From the NCBI RefSeq assembly GCF_002741015.1, contig NZ_CP016616.1, forward strand, positions 1,161,501-1,225,500: a DNA stretch of 64,000 nucleotides. Reading direction: 5' to 3'. Shown here one piece after another: positions 10,605 to 18,414 of the stretch; the first letter of the stretch is position 1; every line of letters begins with the position of its first letter. The notes beneath the pieces are model-generated. The model had not been told where the DNA came from, ran no database searches, and saw only the letters and a program-made list of their open reading frames with translations. This DNA comes from Microvirga ossetica (GTDB lineage Bacteria; Pseudomonadota; Alphaproteobacteria; Rhizobiales; Beijerinckiaceae). The position numbers were made by a program, and so were the translations under genes.

Positions 10605-10758
10605 TCCTAAGATACCTGACGCTTCGCAGTCTCTTTCGCGTGTCGATGTTCATCCCCGTTTGGGCTAATGTTCTCGACAATCGGTATTTCAGGTTCGCCA
10701 GCTTCTCAGTTTGTTCGCCATTCCATACCAACAACTCTACGAAACATCCCGAATGAGT

Positions 10759-11019
10759 TCAGGAGGAAGCCGGACGCCAATTGCTAATGGCGGAGGCGGC
10801 AGCGAACAAGACCGCGCTTGCGAGAGCGACTGCTGTGATTTCCGCTAGGATCTGGGCAAATGGCTCAACCTCACTCATGTCGTGAGAGATGGCTTCGTTT
10901 ATCTCGTACACGCAGCCTAACGCTACGCCCAGAAGCGCCCCGATGAATGCCAGCAGTTCGGTGTCCCACTTCTTGCTGGCCGTGGATCTGTTTGAGTGAC
11001 TGTCGAGAGCGAGAGACAA
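10759..11019 (-). CDS. Small membrane protein (86 aa)
   Basis: Starts MSLALDSHSNRSTASKKW. Two hydrophobic segments, about residues 22-40 (ELLAFIGALLGVALGCVY) and 58-77 (ILAEITAVALASAVLFAAAS), are joined by an acidic loop, suggesting a hairpin membrane protein. No family recognised. The 480 bp after it (11020-11492) hold no convincing gene: only a relic ending MLKLEDVRSRR at 11119 and a weak 80-codon minus-strand frame at 11237-11479. Confidence 0.5.
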   Translation of the reverse strand: MSLALDSHSNRSTASKKWDTELLAFIGALLGVALGCVYEINEAISHDMSEVEPFAQILAEITAVALASAVLFAAASAISNWRPASS

Positions 11020-11115
11020 AGCAGACCCCTCCGGTGAGACACACTAGGCAGCCTCAACCACCGGCGACTTAGCATTGTTCCCGCAATTTTTCTGGGCTCC
11101 TGAGGAGGTTCGGCG

Positions 11116-11154
11116 ACCATGCTGAAGCTTGAGGACGTTCGCAGCCGACGCTAA
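11116..11154 (+). repeat. Relic of the MxKLEDVRSR repeat
   Basis: ACCATGCTGAAGCTTGAGG and what follows, ending in a stop after codons for MLKLEDVRSRR, matches the left edge of the duplicated modules at 14137 (MQKLEDVRSRV) and 45988 (MQKLEDARSP). All three look like the 3' end of a lost small gene. Confidence 0.5.
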
Positions 11155-11500
11155 GTACGGCTCTCAATAGATGATAGCGTGGGGAGCGCGCCTGACGATT
11201 GGTCAGGAAAGTGAAACCGCTTAAGGGCGCCACGCACTAGGTGCGACCAGTTGTCAGTGAAACATTAGCCAAGCGGCTCCGTTCATAAGTCCCTACGCAC
11301 TCTTCCGTACGGGTTGCGCTAAGCGCCCGTCCCATGAACGGAGGTACTCTGACCCTACGACCGCAGCGCATTCCGTTCGAATGCTGTTCCGCAAGCTGTA
11401 GGCATTCTCGATCTCGGTCCAGAGCGCTCTCTATATCCATGACAGATACTAGATGTTTGAGCCTATGGCGTGCTGGCAAAGATTATCTGCTGCATTGCAA

Positions 11501-12867
11501 GTAATTACCCACGCCCCATTTTGAGCTGAGGTTCAGGCGGACACGGTCTGAAGGATTGTGTTGAACGCATTGGTTCCCGGGCCGAGGCGCGCCGTGTCGA
11601 CGACCGTTCGAATGTCCGCCTCGCCCTTGGCAGCCCACATGGCCCGATAACCGTTGGTCACCTTGCGCTGAACGACGGCCGGTCTGAGCGCGCGTTCGCA
11701 GGCGTTGTTGGTCGCATCAACCAGTCCGGGCCACTGGGCGAAGGTCAGAAGCTGATCGCGGGCGCGCCGGACCTTGCTCTGAATGTCACGGGCCAGATCG
11801 CAGGAGGTCGGCGCAGCCAGGATCGCCTCCAGACTTCGCTCCAGGGCCCGGCGCTTGCGAGCGAGGGTCGAGGCGGCAAGGGATCCGACCTCCTCCGCCA
11901 GGGCAAAGGCCCGGTGCAGCCACAGCTGGAGGCGGGAGGGCAGGACATCCGCGCTCGCCTCATCGGCAGAGGCGACGTCGCGGGAAAGATGGGCCAGGCA
12001 GGTCTGGTGGGCGTCGGCATGGCCCTGTTGCGCGCTGTAGCGGTCGGAGCACCAGACCTCGGGTCGGTGCCCGTCCATCATCGTCCGGACCACGATGGCG
12101 CCCCGGGTCGGCGAGGCGTAATGGACCACCGCCTCCGAACAGCGAAACACCCAATGAGAGGCGTTCGAGCCCTCGATCCGGACGCCGGTCTCATCGGAAG
12201 CGGTGACCCGGGCCCGGCGCAACGCCGCAACCGCCCTGTCGCGCTCGGCGACGAAGGCGCCCTGCGCCCGACTCAGCAGGTTCATCAGGCCGCCCTGGCT
12301 GACGGTGAGCCCGAACAGATCCGCGAATGCGCTTTGCAGCCGCTCGTAGGACAGAGCCTGGAAGGTCTTGAGATAAGTCGCCATGGCATGGACGCGGGGC
12401 CCGAACGGCGTCCCCTTTGCGGCGTCCGGCACGGCCGCGGCGACCCGGGTTCCACACGCCCGGCAGCGCACCGCCAGGCGCCGATGCTGGGTGACACGGG
12501 GCGCCACCTCCGGCAGCTCGATCTGCTCGTGGATGCTGATCGTCTCCGCCGGCCAATCCGCCATCAGGACAGCCGAACAGCACGAGCACCGGTCAGGACG
12601 GTGCTCGACCACCTCATCCGGCGTGGCGCTGATGATCCGGCTGTGGCCTTCGTGACCGGGCTTGGCTCCGCCCGGTTTAGAGCGCTCGCGCTGCTCTTTG
12701 CGATCGGTCGAGGGCGGCTTGGAGGATGTGCGTGACGTCTTTTGCGGCCGCTGCAGTCGCAGCACCAGCTCGATCAGCTCTTCCTTGCTCAGACGCTCAA
12801 GATCGCTGCGGCCCATGACAACAGGGAATCAGCGAAACCCACTTTGCGCAAGGGCCTGGGTAATTAC
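11501..12867 (-). mobile_element. Complete single-ORF IS66-family insertion sequence
   Basis: A 1,367-bp element. The ends GTAATTACCCACGCCC (left) and GTAATTACCCAGGCCC (right, reverse complement) are terminal inverted repeats with one mismatch in 16. It is flanked by identical 8-bp target duplications, CATTGCAA at 11493-11500 and 12868-12875, the length known for IS66. It carries only the transposase gene. The target site is an AT-rich intergenic stretch upstream of the RTX gene. Exact duplications and an open transposase frame suggest recent insertion. Confidence 0.92.
11533..12816 (-). CDS. tnpC: IS66-family transposase
   Basis: A 427-residue transposase. It has an N-terminal leucine-rich/coiled region (LSKEELIELVLRLQ), a basic QKTSRTSSKPPSTDRKE segment, a zinc-binding region with CSCC and CRAC pairs (about residues 77-137), and a DDE core including SDETG, a CLAHLSRD motif and the C-terminal NNACERALRP region with the catalytic Glu. 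Usual IS66 elements also carry tnpA and tnpB; none is present between the ends, so this belongs to the simpler single-gene type. Confidence 0.92.
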   Translation of the reverse strand: MGRSDLERLSKEELIELVLRLQRPQKTSRTSSKPPSTDRKEQRERSKPGGAKPGHEGHSRIISATPDEVVEHRPDRCSCCSAVLMADWPAETISIHEQIELPEVAPRVTQHRRLAVRCRACGTRVAAAVPDAAKGTPFGPRVHAMATYLKTFQALSYERLQSAFADLFGLTVSQGGLMNLLSRAQGAFVAERDRAVAALRRARVTASDETGVRIEGSNASHWVFRCSEAVVHYASPTRGAIVVRTMMDGHRPEVWCSDRYSAQQGHADAHQTCLAHLSRDVASADEASADVLPSRLQLWLHRAFALAEEVGSLAASTLARKRRALERSLEAILAAPTSCDLARDIQSKVRRARDQLLTFAQWPGLVDATNNACERALRPAVVQRKVTNGYRAMWAAKGEADIRTVVDTARLGPGTNAFNTILQTVSA

Positions 12868-13069
12868 CATTGCAATAATACTTATTAGTTAGGAACAACG
12901 AATTACCCCAATAATTCATAAGCAATGGAAACGAATAAGAAGTAAAGCGACGCTTGGGATAGGACAATTTCCTTTAATCTACCTTAGACTTATTCTAGCT
13001 GATCTTTATTTCAGCGTTTCTTATTTGACTTGAATGCTCGTTCAACCTTTACAGCAGGACTCTAGATCA

Positions 13070-13975
13070 ATGGCTATTTTTAATGGAACAGCAGGAACCG
13101 ATAGGATCGGTGGTACCAGTAGCTCTGATACAATCAACGGATTGGAAGGTGACGACATCCTTCTTGGGCTACTAGGTAGTGATAGCATCTTCGGTGGCGA
13201 TGGCTTTGATCGCATCGATGGGCAAGATGGAAACGACTATCTCAGCGGCGGAAATGCCATCGATTTCATTGCAGGCGGTGCCGGCAGGGATCGGATCTTC
13301 GGCGACGACGGCAACGATCAACTGATCGGTGAATTGGGCAATGATACTGTTTATGGCGGCTTGGGCGATGACTATGCCGCCGGCAATCCGGGCAGTGATC
13401 AGCTCTATGGCGGCGACGGCAATGACTTCTTTGTCGGCGAAGCGGGGAAGGATCGTGTGTTCGGACAAGAGGGCGATGATTTCGTCGCAGGCGGGGACGA
13501 CAACGATACCGTAAGCGGTGGAAACGGGGACGATCTTGTCGACGGCGACGCGGGCAAGGATGAGCTCTATGGAAACGCAGGGCTAGACGTACTTTTCGGG
13601 GATAGCGGACGCGATTATCTCGAGGGAGGAGCGGGCGCCGATGTACTATGGGGTGGCGCTGGAGCCGACCGTTTCGTTTTGCGTAATCTGACGGACACCG
13701 GCAGCATCAACGCTGATGCCGATTACATCGGAGACTTCTCGTTCGCGGGAGGTGATCGCTTGGACCTGAGTAGGATCGACGCCAATGAAGGCCGATCAGG
13801 GAACCAGGCTTTCAGCTTTATCGGGACGGCGAGTTTCACAAGAGCGGGTCAGGCTAATTACTCAGTAAGTGGGGGTGACACCTTCGTTGCCCTGAACACG
13901 GACGCCGACGCGGATGCGGAAGCCGTCATCCACATCGAGCAACTGGGCGTGAACTCAAACTGGTTCGTGCTCTAG
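13070..13975 (+). CDS. RTX (haemolysin-type calcium-binding repeat) protein
   Basis: A 301-residue protein made almost wholly of nonapeptide repeats of the GGxGxDxxx type: about 20 from residue 12 to 200 (for example GGDGNDFFV, GGNGDDLVD), forming a calcium-bound beta-roll. The C-terminal 90 residues resemble the serralysin-type end and finish NSNWFVL, a plausible type I secretion signal. No enzymatic domain is present. Start chosen at MAIFNGTAG; the frame is open 12 codons upstream. A 200-bp AT-rich region and the IS66 copy lie upstream; no type I exporter genes are in the window. Confidence 0.85.
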   Translation: MAIFNGTAGTDRIGGTSSSDTINGLEGDDILLGLLGSDSIFGGDGFDRIDGQDGNDYLSGGNAIDFIAGGAGRDRIFGDDGNDQLIGELGNDTVYGGLGDDYAAGNPGSDQLYGGDGNDFFVGEAGKDRVFGQEGDDFVAGGDDNDTVSGGNGDDLVDGDAGKDELYGNAGLDVLFGDSGRDYLEGGAGADVLWGGAGADRFVLRNLTDTGSINADADYIGDFSFAGGDRLDLSRIDANEGRSGNQAFSFIGTASFTRAGQANYSVSGGDTFVALNTDADADAEAVIHIEQLGVNSNWFVL

Positions 13976-14050
13976 GGGATCAGACGCTGTTCCGTGGCTC
14001 CTCATCTTTGGCACCGAGCAGTTTTAAACCTGTGAACGGCTAACAACTTC

Positions 14051-14093
14051 AACAGGAGCAGCTCGTGGCGCGAGCATGCTCCTGTTCTCTTTC
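14051..14093 (+). terminator. Rho-independent terminator after the RTX gene
   Basis: AACAGGAGCA at 14051-14060 pairs with TGCTCCTGTT at 14077-14086, with a further inner CTCG/CGAG stem, followed by CTCTTTC. It lies 75 bp after the RTX stop codon. Confidence 0.75.
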
Positions 14094-14205
14094 ATGAGGG
14101 GTGTCTTGGGTGAACGCCATCGAGGAGATCCAGACTACCATGCAGAAGCTTGAGGACGTCCGCAGCCGCGTAAACCGTCCGGCCTAAATGACAGCCTGAC
14201 GAAAG

Positions 14206-14234
14206 AGCGTCGCAAGTTTTTGACCCGCGACGCT
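14206..14234 (-). terminator. Hairpin after the Gly/Pro-rich gene, copy 1
   Basis: AGCGTCGC and GCGACGCT form an 8-bp stem 10 bp beyond the stop codon of the 14244-14558 gene; on the minus strand CTTTC follows. The sister copy at 46056-46084 has a perfect 12-bp stem. Confidence 0.55.
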
Positions 14235-14243
14235 CCGAGCTGG

Positions 14244-14558
14244 TTACCAGCTTTCCAGCGGCTCGCTGGGACCGGAAGGATTTTCGGCATAGCCGGGGAT
14301 GATGAAAGGGCCGTCGCTTGGACCGGGGGGCGTTCCGCAGAACGGAGGTTCACCGCCGCCGTGACCGTCATCGCTCGGGAACCAGGACGACAGATCCTCT
14401 AACAGGTGTGACAACGGTCCGCCGTATAGCGGACCCACGTCGCCGCCAGGACCGCCGTTCGGTTCCACCGGTATGGGTTCTCCCGGATTGGGTTCTCCCA
14501 CAGCAATTCCAGGCGGTTCGTTGCCGCTCGAGTCGTAAGGGATGTTGTAGCCGTTCAT
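14244..14558 (-). CDS. Gly/Pro-rich acidic small protein (104 aa), copy 1
   Basis: Starts MNGYNIPYDSSGNEPPG after AAGGA at good spacing, and consists largely of Gly, Pro, Glu and Asp (GEPNPGEPIPVEPNGG), with one possible helix, LSHLLEDLSSWF, near the middle and a single Cys. There is no signal peptide and no known domain; it is probably disordered. The copy at 46095-46409 has the same first 75 or so residues and a diverged end before a shared PLESW. Function unknown. Confidence 0.65.
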   Translation of the reverse strand: MNGYNIPYDSSGNEPPGIAVGEPNPGEPIPVEPNGGPGGDVGPLYGGPLSHLLEDLSSWFPSDDGHGGGEPPFCGTPPGPSDGPFIIPGYAENPSGPSEPLESW

Positions 14559-14750
14559 GAGACGTCCTTTCCAGTAAGGCTGCGCGCTTCCGCCGAGGAT
14601 GTTCTCCGACGGCGAACGATGATGCTGCCCCACTCCGGATTGGCTGAGCTGTGAGGTGCCTCACAGGAGCTCAAAGACTTCGTTATTTGACGCGATAGCG
14701 CCCTCTCGCTACCCTCCCGAAAAAATACCCAATGAATGCGAGGAGGAATC

Positions 14751-15734
14751 ATGTCCAAGTGGAAAATTGCGCTTGCGTCCGCGACTTTGCTGACGGTCGG
14801 CAGCATCCAGGCTTTCGCGCAACAGAGCTTCCCCAGCCGTTACATCACCATGATTGTGCCCTTCGCAGCGGGAGGACCGACAGACATCGTCGGCCGTATC
14901 GTCGCTGATCATATGTCACGCACGCTCGGGCAGCAGGTGGTGATCGAGAATGTCGCCGGTGTAGCCGGAACGATCGGCGCTGCGCGTGTCGCCAAAGCGG
15001 AGCCGGATGGCCACACCCTCTTGGTCGGGCCGATGAGCACCATGAGCTTTTCGCCTGCGCTCTACCCTAAGCTCGCCTTCAATCCGCTCACCGATTTCGA
15101 GCCGATCGGCATCGCCGCCTCGGCGCCGATCATGCTCGTCACCAACAATACGATCCCCGCCACCCAGCTCTCGGAATTCACCGACTACCTGAAGGCAAAC
15201 CCGGCTAAGCTAACCAACGGCAATGCCGGTGTCGGCTCCACCTCCCATCTCGCCTGCCTGCTTCTAAACAACCGTGTCGGCGCTTCCGTCACTCTCGTCC
15301 CCTATCGCGGCACTGGGCCGGCCTTGCAGGATGTCGTGTCAGGGCAGGTCGGCTATATCTGCGACCAGGTTACGAGCTTGATGTCCCAGGTCCAGGCCAA
15401 GGCGGTCAAGCCGCTCGCCGTGCTCTCGCCGACGCGCTCTCCTGTCCTGCCCGACGTGCCTACGGCAAGCGAAGCTGGCATGAGCGGCATCGACATGGTG
15501 GTGTGGAACGCACTGTTTGCGCCCAAAGGAACCCCACCTGAGATTGTCGAGAAGCTGAACTCTGCTTTGCAAAAGGCCATCACTGATCCGGCGTCGCGCG
15601 AGAAGTTCCTGCAGCTTGGTGCCGAGCCGCCACCGGAGAGCCAGCGCTCGCCGCAGGCTCTGCGTCAGATCCATGCAGCTGACGTGACGAAGTGGGGTGA
15701 GGTCATCCGAGGCGCCAACATCAAGGTCGAATGA
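14751..15734 (+). CDS. Tripartite tricarboxylate transporter receptor (TctC/Bug family)
   Basis: A 327-residue periplasmic binding protein. Residues 1-24 form a signal peptide (ending QAFAQQ), followed by the Bug-family start PSRYITMIVPFAAGGPTD and the ADGHTLL-like element PDGHTLLVGP. An AGGAGGA lies 4 bases before the chosen ATG; an in-frame ATG 5 codons upstream lies before this site. No TctA or TctB membrane genes are nearby, which is usual for the many orphan Bug receptors. Ligand probably a carboxylate, not determinable. Confidence 0.9.
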   Translation: MSKWKIALASATLLTVGSIQAFAQQSFPSRYITMIVPFAAGGPTDIVGRIVADHMSRTLGQQVVIENVAGVAGTIGAARVAKAEPDGHTLLVGPMSTMSFSPALYPKLAFNPLTDFEPIGIAASAPIMLVTNNTIPATQLSEFTDYLKANPAKLTNGNAGVGSTSHLACLLLNNRVGASVTLVPYRGTGPALQDVVSGQVGYICDQVTSLMSQVQAKAVKPLAVLSPTRSPVLPDVPTASEAGMSGIDMVVWNALFAPKGTPPEIVEKLNSALQKAITDPASREKFLQLGAEPPPESQRSPQALRQIHAADVTKWGEVIRGANIKVE

Positions 15735-15770
15735 GCCGGCGCTGAAATCCTTACAGGACGGAGCCTCCGC

Positions 15771-16421
15771 GTGTGCAACCTCTACAGCGTCCACACCACC
15801 CAGGCGATGATCCGGCAGACCTTCAACGTCGGCCGTGACAATGCCGGCAACATGCCGCCCCTGCCGGGGATCTTCCCTGATCAGATGGCGCCGGTGATCC
15901 GCACCGTGGATGGCGAGCGCGAGCTGCTGCAGATGCGCTGGGGCTTCCCGCCGCCGCCGAAGATCGGCAATCAGCCCCTCACCAACGTGCGCAACGTCGC
16001 TTCCCCATTCTGGCGTGCCTGGTTGAAGCCGCAGTACCGCTGCCTCGTACCCCTGACCAGCTTCAGCGAGTACAAGGACACCAAACCCCGCAAGACCCCG
16101 ATCTGGTTCGCCCTGTCAAAGGAACGGCCCCTGGCAGCATTCGCCGGCATCTGGCGGCCCTGGAGAGGCGTCAGAGGCACCAAGGCCGATCCGGTCGAAG
16201 GCGAGCACCTGCTCTATTCCTTCCTGACTTCGGAGCCGAATGGGATCGTCGGGCAGATCCATCCCAAGGCCATGCCGGTGATCCTGACCACGCCCGAGGA
16301 ATACGAGACGTGGCTGACGGCGCCGACCGAGGAAGCCCTAAAGCTGCAACGGCCTCTCCCCGACGACATGCTTGAGATCGTCGCCGAGGGGCAGCGCTCG
16401 GACCAGCCGGAGGCGGCCTAA
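15771..16421 (+). CDS. SOS response-associated peptidase (SRAP/HMCES-YedK family)
   Basis: A 216-residue protein that in this family crosslinks to abasic sites in single-stranded DNA through Cys2 and so protects them. It begins with GTG and reads MCNLYSVHTT, keeping the catalytic Cys2; the WGFPPPP, NVRNVASPFWRAW (Asn/Arg) and IHPKAMPVIL (His) motifs are present. It lies in the island, 36 bp after the TctC-like gene, as mobile elements often carry SRAP genes. Confidence 0.9.
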   Translation: MCNLYSVHTTQAMIRQTFNVGRDNAGNMPPLPGIFPDQMAPVIRTVDGERELLQMRWGFPPPPKIGNQPLTNVRNVASPFWRAWLKPQYRCLVPLTSFSEYKDTKPRKTPIWFALSKERPLAAFAGIWRPWRGVRGTKADPVEGEHLLYSFLTSEPNGIVGQIHPKAMPVILTTPEEYETWLTAPTEEALKLQRPLPDDMLEIVAEGQRSDQPEAA

Positions 16422-16514
16422 AACTCCGGTAGAGTATTTTGCATCTTTCGCAATCGCTATTTTGTTGCTTCCCTCATAGGACCATTTTCGCAAAGCCTAT
16501 CAGGGAACAATCCT

Positions 16515-16862
16515 ATGAAACGAAACCCCTCCGGCTCGATCGACGAGACCATAGGCGCCGCAATCAAGGCCCAGTGATTGGCACTGCGCATGAGTCAGGA
16601 GCGCTCAGGATATCTGACTGGCCTGACGGTCGAGCAGGTTCGCGCATACGAAGTGGGGAGAGAGATCATCACCGCTGACCGACTTGCCACCATTGTAAAG
16701 GCGCTCACGGTCGAAATCGACACCCTTGTGAGAAACGTTCTCCGGGATGTCGACCTATTGCAGTTCCTCGTCTTCTACCCGCGTCTCAGCAACTCTACTA
16801 AAGCATCGGTGCAGCGGCTGTGCGCCGACCTTGCCAAGCCGCCTGAGCGTGGGCGCGACTGA
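16515..16862 (+). pseudogene. XRE-type helix-turn-helix regulator with in-frame stop
   Basis: From ATG 16515 the frame reads MKRNPSGSIDETIGAAIKAQ, stops at TGA 16575-16577, and goes on in the same frame as LALRMSQERSGYLTGLTVEQ and then RAYEVGREIITADRLATIVK, the rest of a Cro/CI-type HTH. An arginine codon CGA changed to TGA would explain it. Re-initiation at TTG 16578 or ATG 16590 could still give a shortened protein lacking helix 1. Its decay fits an island that has lost its control and integration genes. Confidence 0.7.
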
Positions 16863-16910
16863 GGAACCGACGCGCTCGTTTCACTGTGGACAACGGGGAC
16901 AAGTCCTGAC

Positions 16911-16960
16911 CGGGACGTGGGGGTCGCAGGTTCAAATCCTCCCACTTCGACCATTCTTCT
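16911..16960 (+). repeat. Right attachment-like repeat (displaced tRNA-Pro 3' half)
   Basis: Matches 8803-8852 at 48 of 50 positions. The two differences (G to C at the first base after the shared 30-mer, C to T in the acceptor strand giving CACTTCG) would spoil a functional tRNA, as expected for a copy free of selection. No 5' tRNA half precedes it. Confidence 0.85.
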
Positions 16961-16979
16961 TCACAGAATGATCAAGCCG

Positions 16980-17003
16980 AAAAGCGAGCAGCCGCCGGCT
17001 GCT
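16980..17003 (-). terminator. Terminator-like hairpin downstream of 17025-17351
   Basis: AGCAGCC and GGCTGCT form a perfect 7-bp stem with loop GCC (16987-17003); on the minus strand it is followed by CGCTTTTC. It lies 21 bp past the stop codon of the minus-strand gene. Confidence 0.6.
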
Positions 17004-17024
17004 TCCGCGGCTCGTCTGCGCTCT

Positions 17025-17351
17025 TCAATGGGTCGAGAAGCGCCCGTCTTCCGGATGGGTTTCGTAATGCAGGGTCTGTGCCGGGATGGCCTCGAGCGGT
17101 TGTGGTGACTTCGGCCATTCCTGCTGCGGCGTCTCGTTCGTCTGAGGCATGTAGCGCGGGCGGAAGCGGAGATCGACGAGGCTGCGCAATTCTGGGGCTG
17201 CCAGATCCAGTACGTTCGCATCACGCCAGCGGCGATGCAGCTTCGTCCTGCCCGTCATCCGGCTCCAGAACCCCGTCACTTCTTCCTCGACCTGCAGCAC
17301 AATGCGGCCGGTCAAGGTCTTGCGAAGATTGAAACGTCCCGTCAGAGCCAT
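17025..17351 (-). CDS. Conserved-looking hypothetical protein (108 aa)
   Basis: Starts MALTGRFNLRKTLTGRIVLQVEEEV, rich in Arg and Trp, with a WRDANVLDLAAPELRSLVDL core and a polar tail. No domain recognised. Codon use matches the chromosome and a hairpin follows its stop. It is the first gene to the right of the island. The 335 bp upstream of it (17352-17686) show no gene or clear signal. Confidence 0.55.
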   Translation of the reverse strand: MALTGRFNLRKTLTGRIVLQVEEEVTGFWSRMTGRTKLHRRWRDANVLDLAAPELRSLVDLRFRPRYMPQTNETPQQEWPKSPQPLEAIPAQTLHYETHPEDGRFSTH

Positions 17352-17686
17352 CTGACTCTCCTCACCGATCGATCACTTCCAAAAACTTGAGCGTCAAAGT
17401 TCCGGTTGCCTGTCCTCGAACTGGCGAAACCTTGGCTTTGGCGCTCGCTTGAAACGATTCCTGATAGCCAATGCCTTTGCGGATCGCCGGTTCCGGTTCA
17501 GGTGCGTCTCGGAAGGATGTCGGGTCCGCGACGTGCGTTAGGTCACAAAACCTCGCCCGCAGAAAAATAACTAGGCGCCTGGTGGGGAAGATCAGGAGCG
17601 GCGCCGATCAAAAGGTCGGGAGAAAAAGGATGATGTTAGTTTCAAACACGAGCTCGCCATCGACCGAGCGAGCCGTCACGGCGGCG

Positions 17687-17758
17687 TCATTTCCGGCGTG
17701 GCTTGGAGGGAAGTTGGATGGTCACGAGTTGCCCGGTCTTGGGATCGAGGATGGTCAT
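17687..17758 (-). CDS. Microprotein (23 aa)
   Basis: Codes for a 23-residue basic peptide starting MTILDPKTGQLVTI and ending PSKPRRK. The ATG is preceded by a perfect AGGAGG seven bases upstream, which decides the start and is the main reason to believe in the gene. The peptide would be too short for a globular domain; the DPKTGQLVTIQLP part could form a beta-hairpin. Divergent from the DoxX gene at 17964. Function unknown. Confidence 0.5.
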   Translation of the reverse strand: MTILDPKTGQLVTIQLPSKPRRK

Positions 17759-17963
17759 GAGAGCCTCCTGTTCTGTTGACGGAGGAGAAACGCCCGAGGT
17801 CGCGACAAGATCGAACGGTGTTGCAAACGTGGTAAGCAATTCGTTACCGGCGTCAGCGCCGTCAGGGGTGGGAAGATCCGATCCGAACCTGTATCCGGGG
17901 CCGCTCACCAATGCACTGGCCAAGCCGGTTGCCGACCCATTCCCACAAATCGGAGACCTCTGA

Positions 17964-18365
17964 ATGAACAAAGCTCAGCTCGAGACCGTTTGGGCGCCGC
18001 GCCTTCTCAGCATCCTGCGCATCGTCGCGGCGCTCATCTTCATGGCGCATGGCACGCAGAAGCTTCTCGGCTTCCCGATCTCTCCCAATCCGGCGCCGGC
18101 CGCCTTCAGCCTGCCGTGGATTGCGGGTGTCCTGGAACTCGTCGGCGGAGCGCTCTTGGTCCCGGGATTGTTCGTTCGTCCGGTTGCCTTCGTTCTCTCG
18201 GGCCTGATGGCGGCCGCCTATTGGATCGCTCATGCGCCTCGGAGCTTCTACCCGGTGTTGAACGGTGGCGATGCGGCCATCCTCTACTGCTTCGTGTTCC
18301 TCTTCCTTGCGGTAGCCGGAGGCGGCGCGTGGAGCCTGGATCGCGCGATGCGCCGCACCGTCTGA
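17964..18365 (+). CDS. DoxX family membrane protein
   Basis: A 133-residue inner-membrane protein with four hydrophobic segments. The family signature is visible in LRIVAALIFMAHGTQKLLGFP near residues 18-38. DoxX proteins occur in redox or membrane-stress contexts; the precise role here is unknown. A convergent stress-protein-like gene follows 50 bp downstream. Confidence 0.9.
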   Translation: MNKAQLETVWAPRLLSILRIVAALIFMAHGTQKLLGFPISPNPAPAAFSLPWIAGVLELVGGALLVPGLFVRPVAFVLSGLMAAAYWIAHAPRSFYPVLNGGDAAILYCFVFLFLAVAGGGAWSLDRAMRRTV

Positions 18366-18414
18366 TCGCCAGAAAAAGCAGATGTGAGAGGCTTCGAAGC
18401 CTCTCACATTCCCT

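Larger units (their letters stand above)
14137..14664 (-). repeat. Duplicated module, copy 1 (partner at 45988-46516)
   Basis: About 530 bp homologous and in the same orientation as the module at 45988-46516. Bases 14362-14586 are identical to 46213-46437 by eye (225 bp), while the flanks on both sides are clearly diverged. The module contains the remnant ending MQKLEDVRSR, a hairpin, a 104-codon gene and its upstream region. Confidence 0.8.
8853..16960. mobile_element. Decayed genomic island inserted at tRNA-Pro
   Basis: About 8.1 kb bounded by the intact tRNA-Pro on the left and a displaced copy of its 3' half on the right. The content is typical of an island: small orphan genes, an intact IS66-type IS, a lone RTX protein, a lone TctC-like receptor, an SRAP protein, a broken XRE regulator and long non-coding stretches. 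No tyrosine or serine recombinase was found, so the element should be immobile unless helped. The first 440 bp (8853-9294) hold no recognisable gene apart from a terminator-like hairpin; a short open end, AGFKAVDRFMDRLNPR then stop near 8890-8940, may be a relic. Confidence 0.75.

Noticed and set aside
13070..13975. CRISPR-like periodic repeats
   Set aside because: The periodicity is 27 bp and in frame, coding for RTX nonapeptides; no constant repeat-spacer structure exists here or elsewhere in the window.
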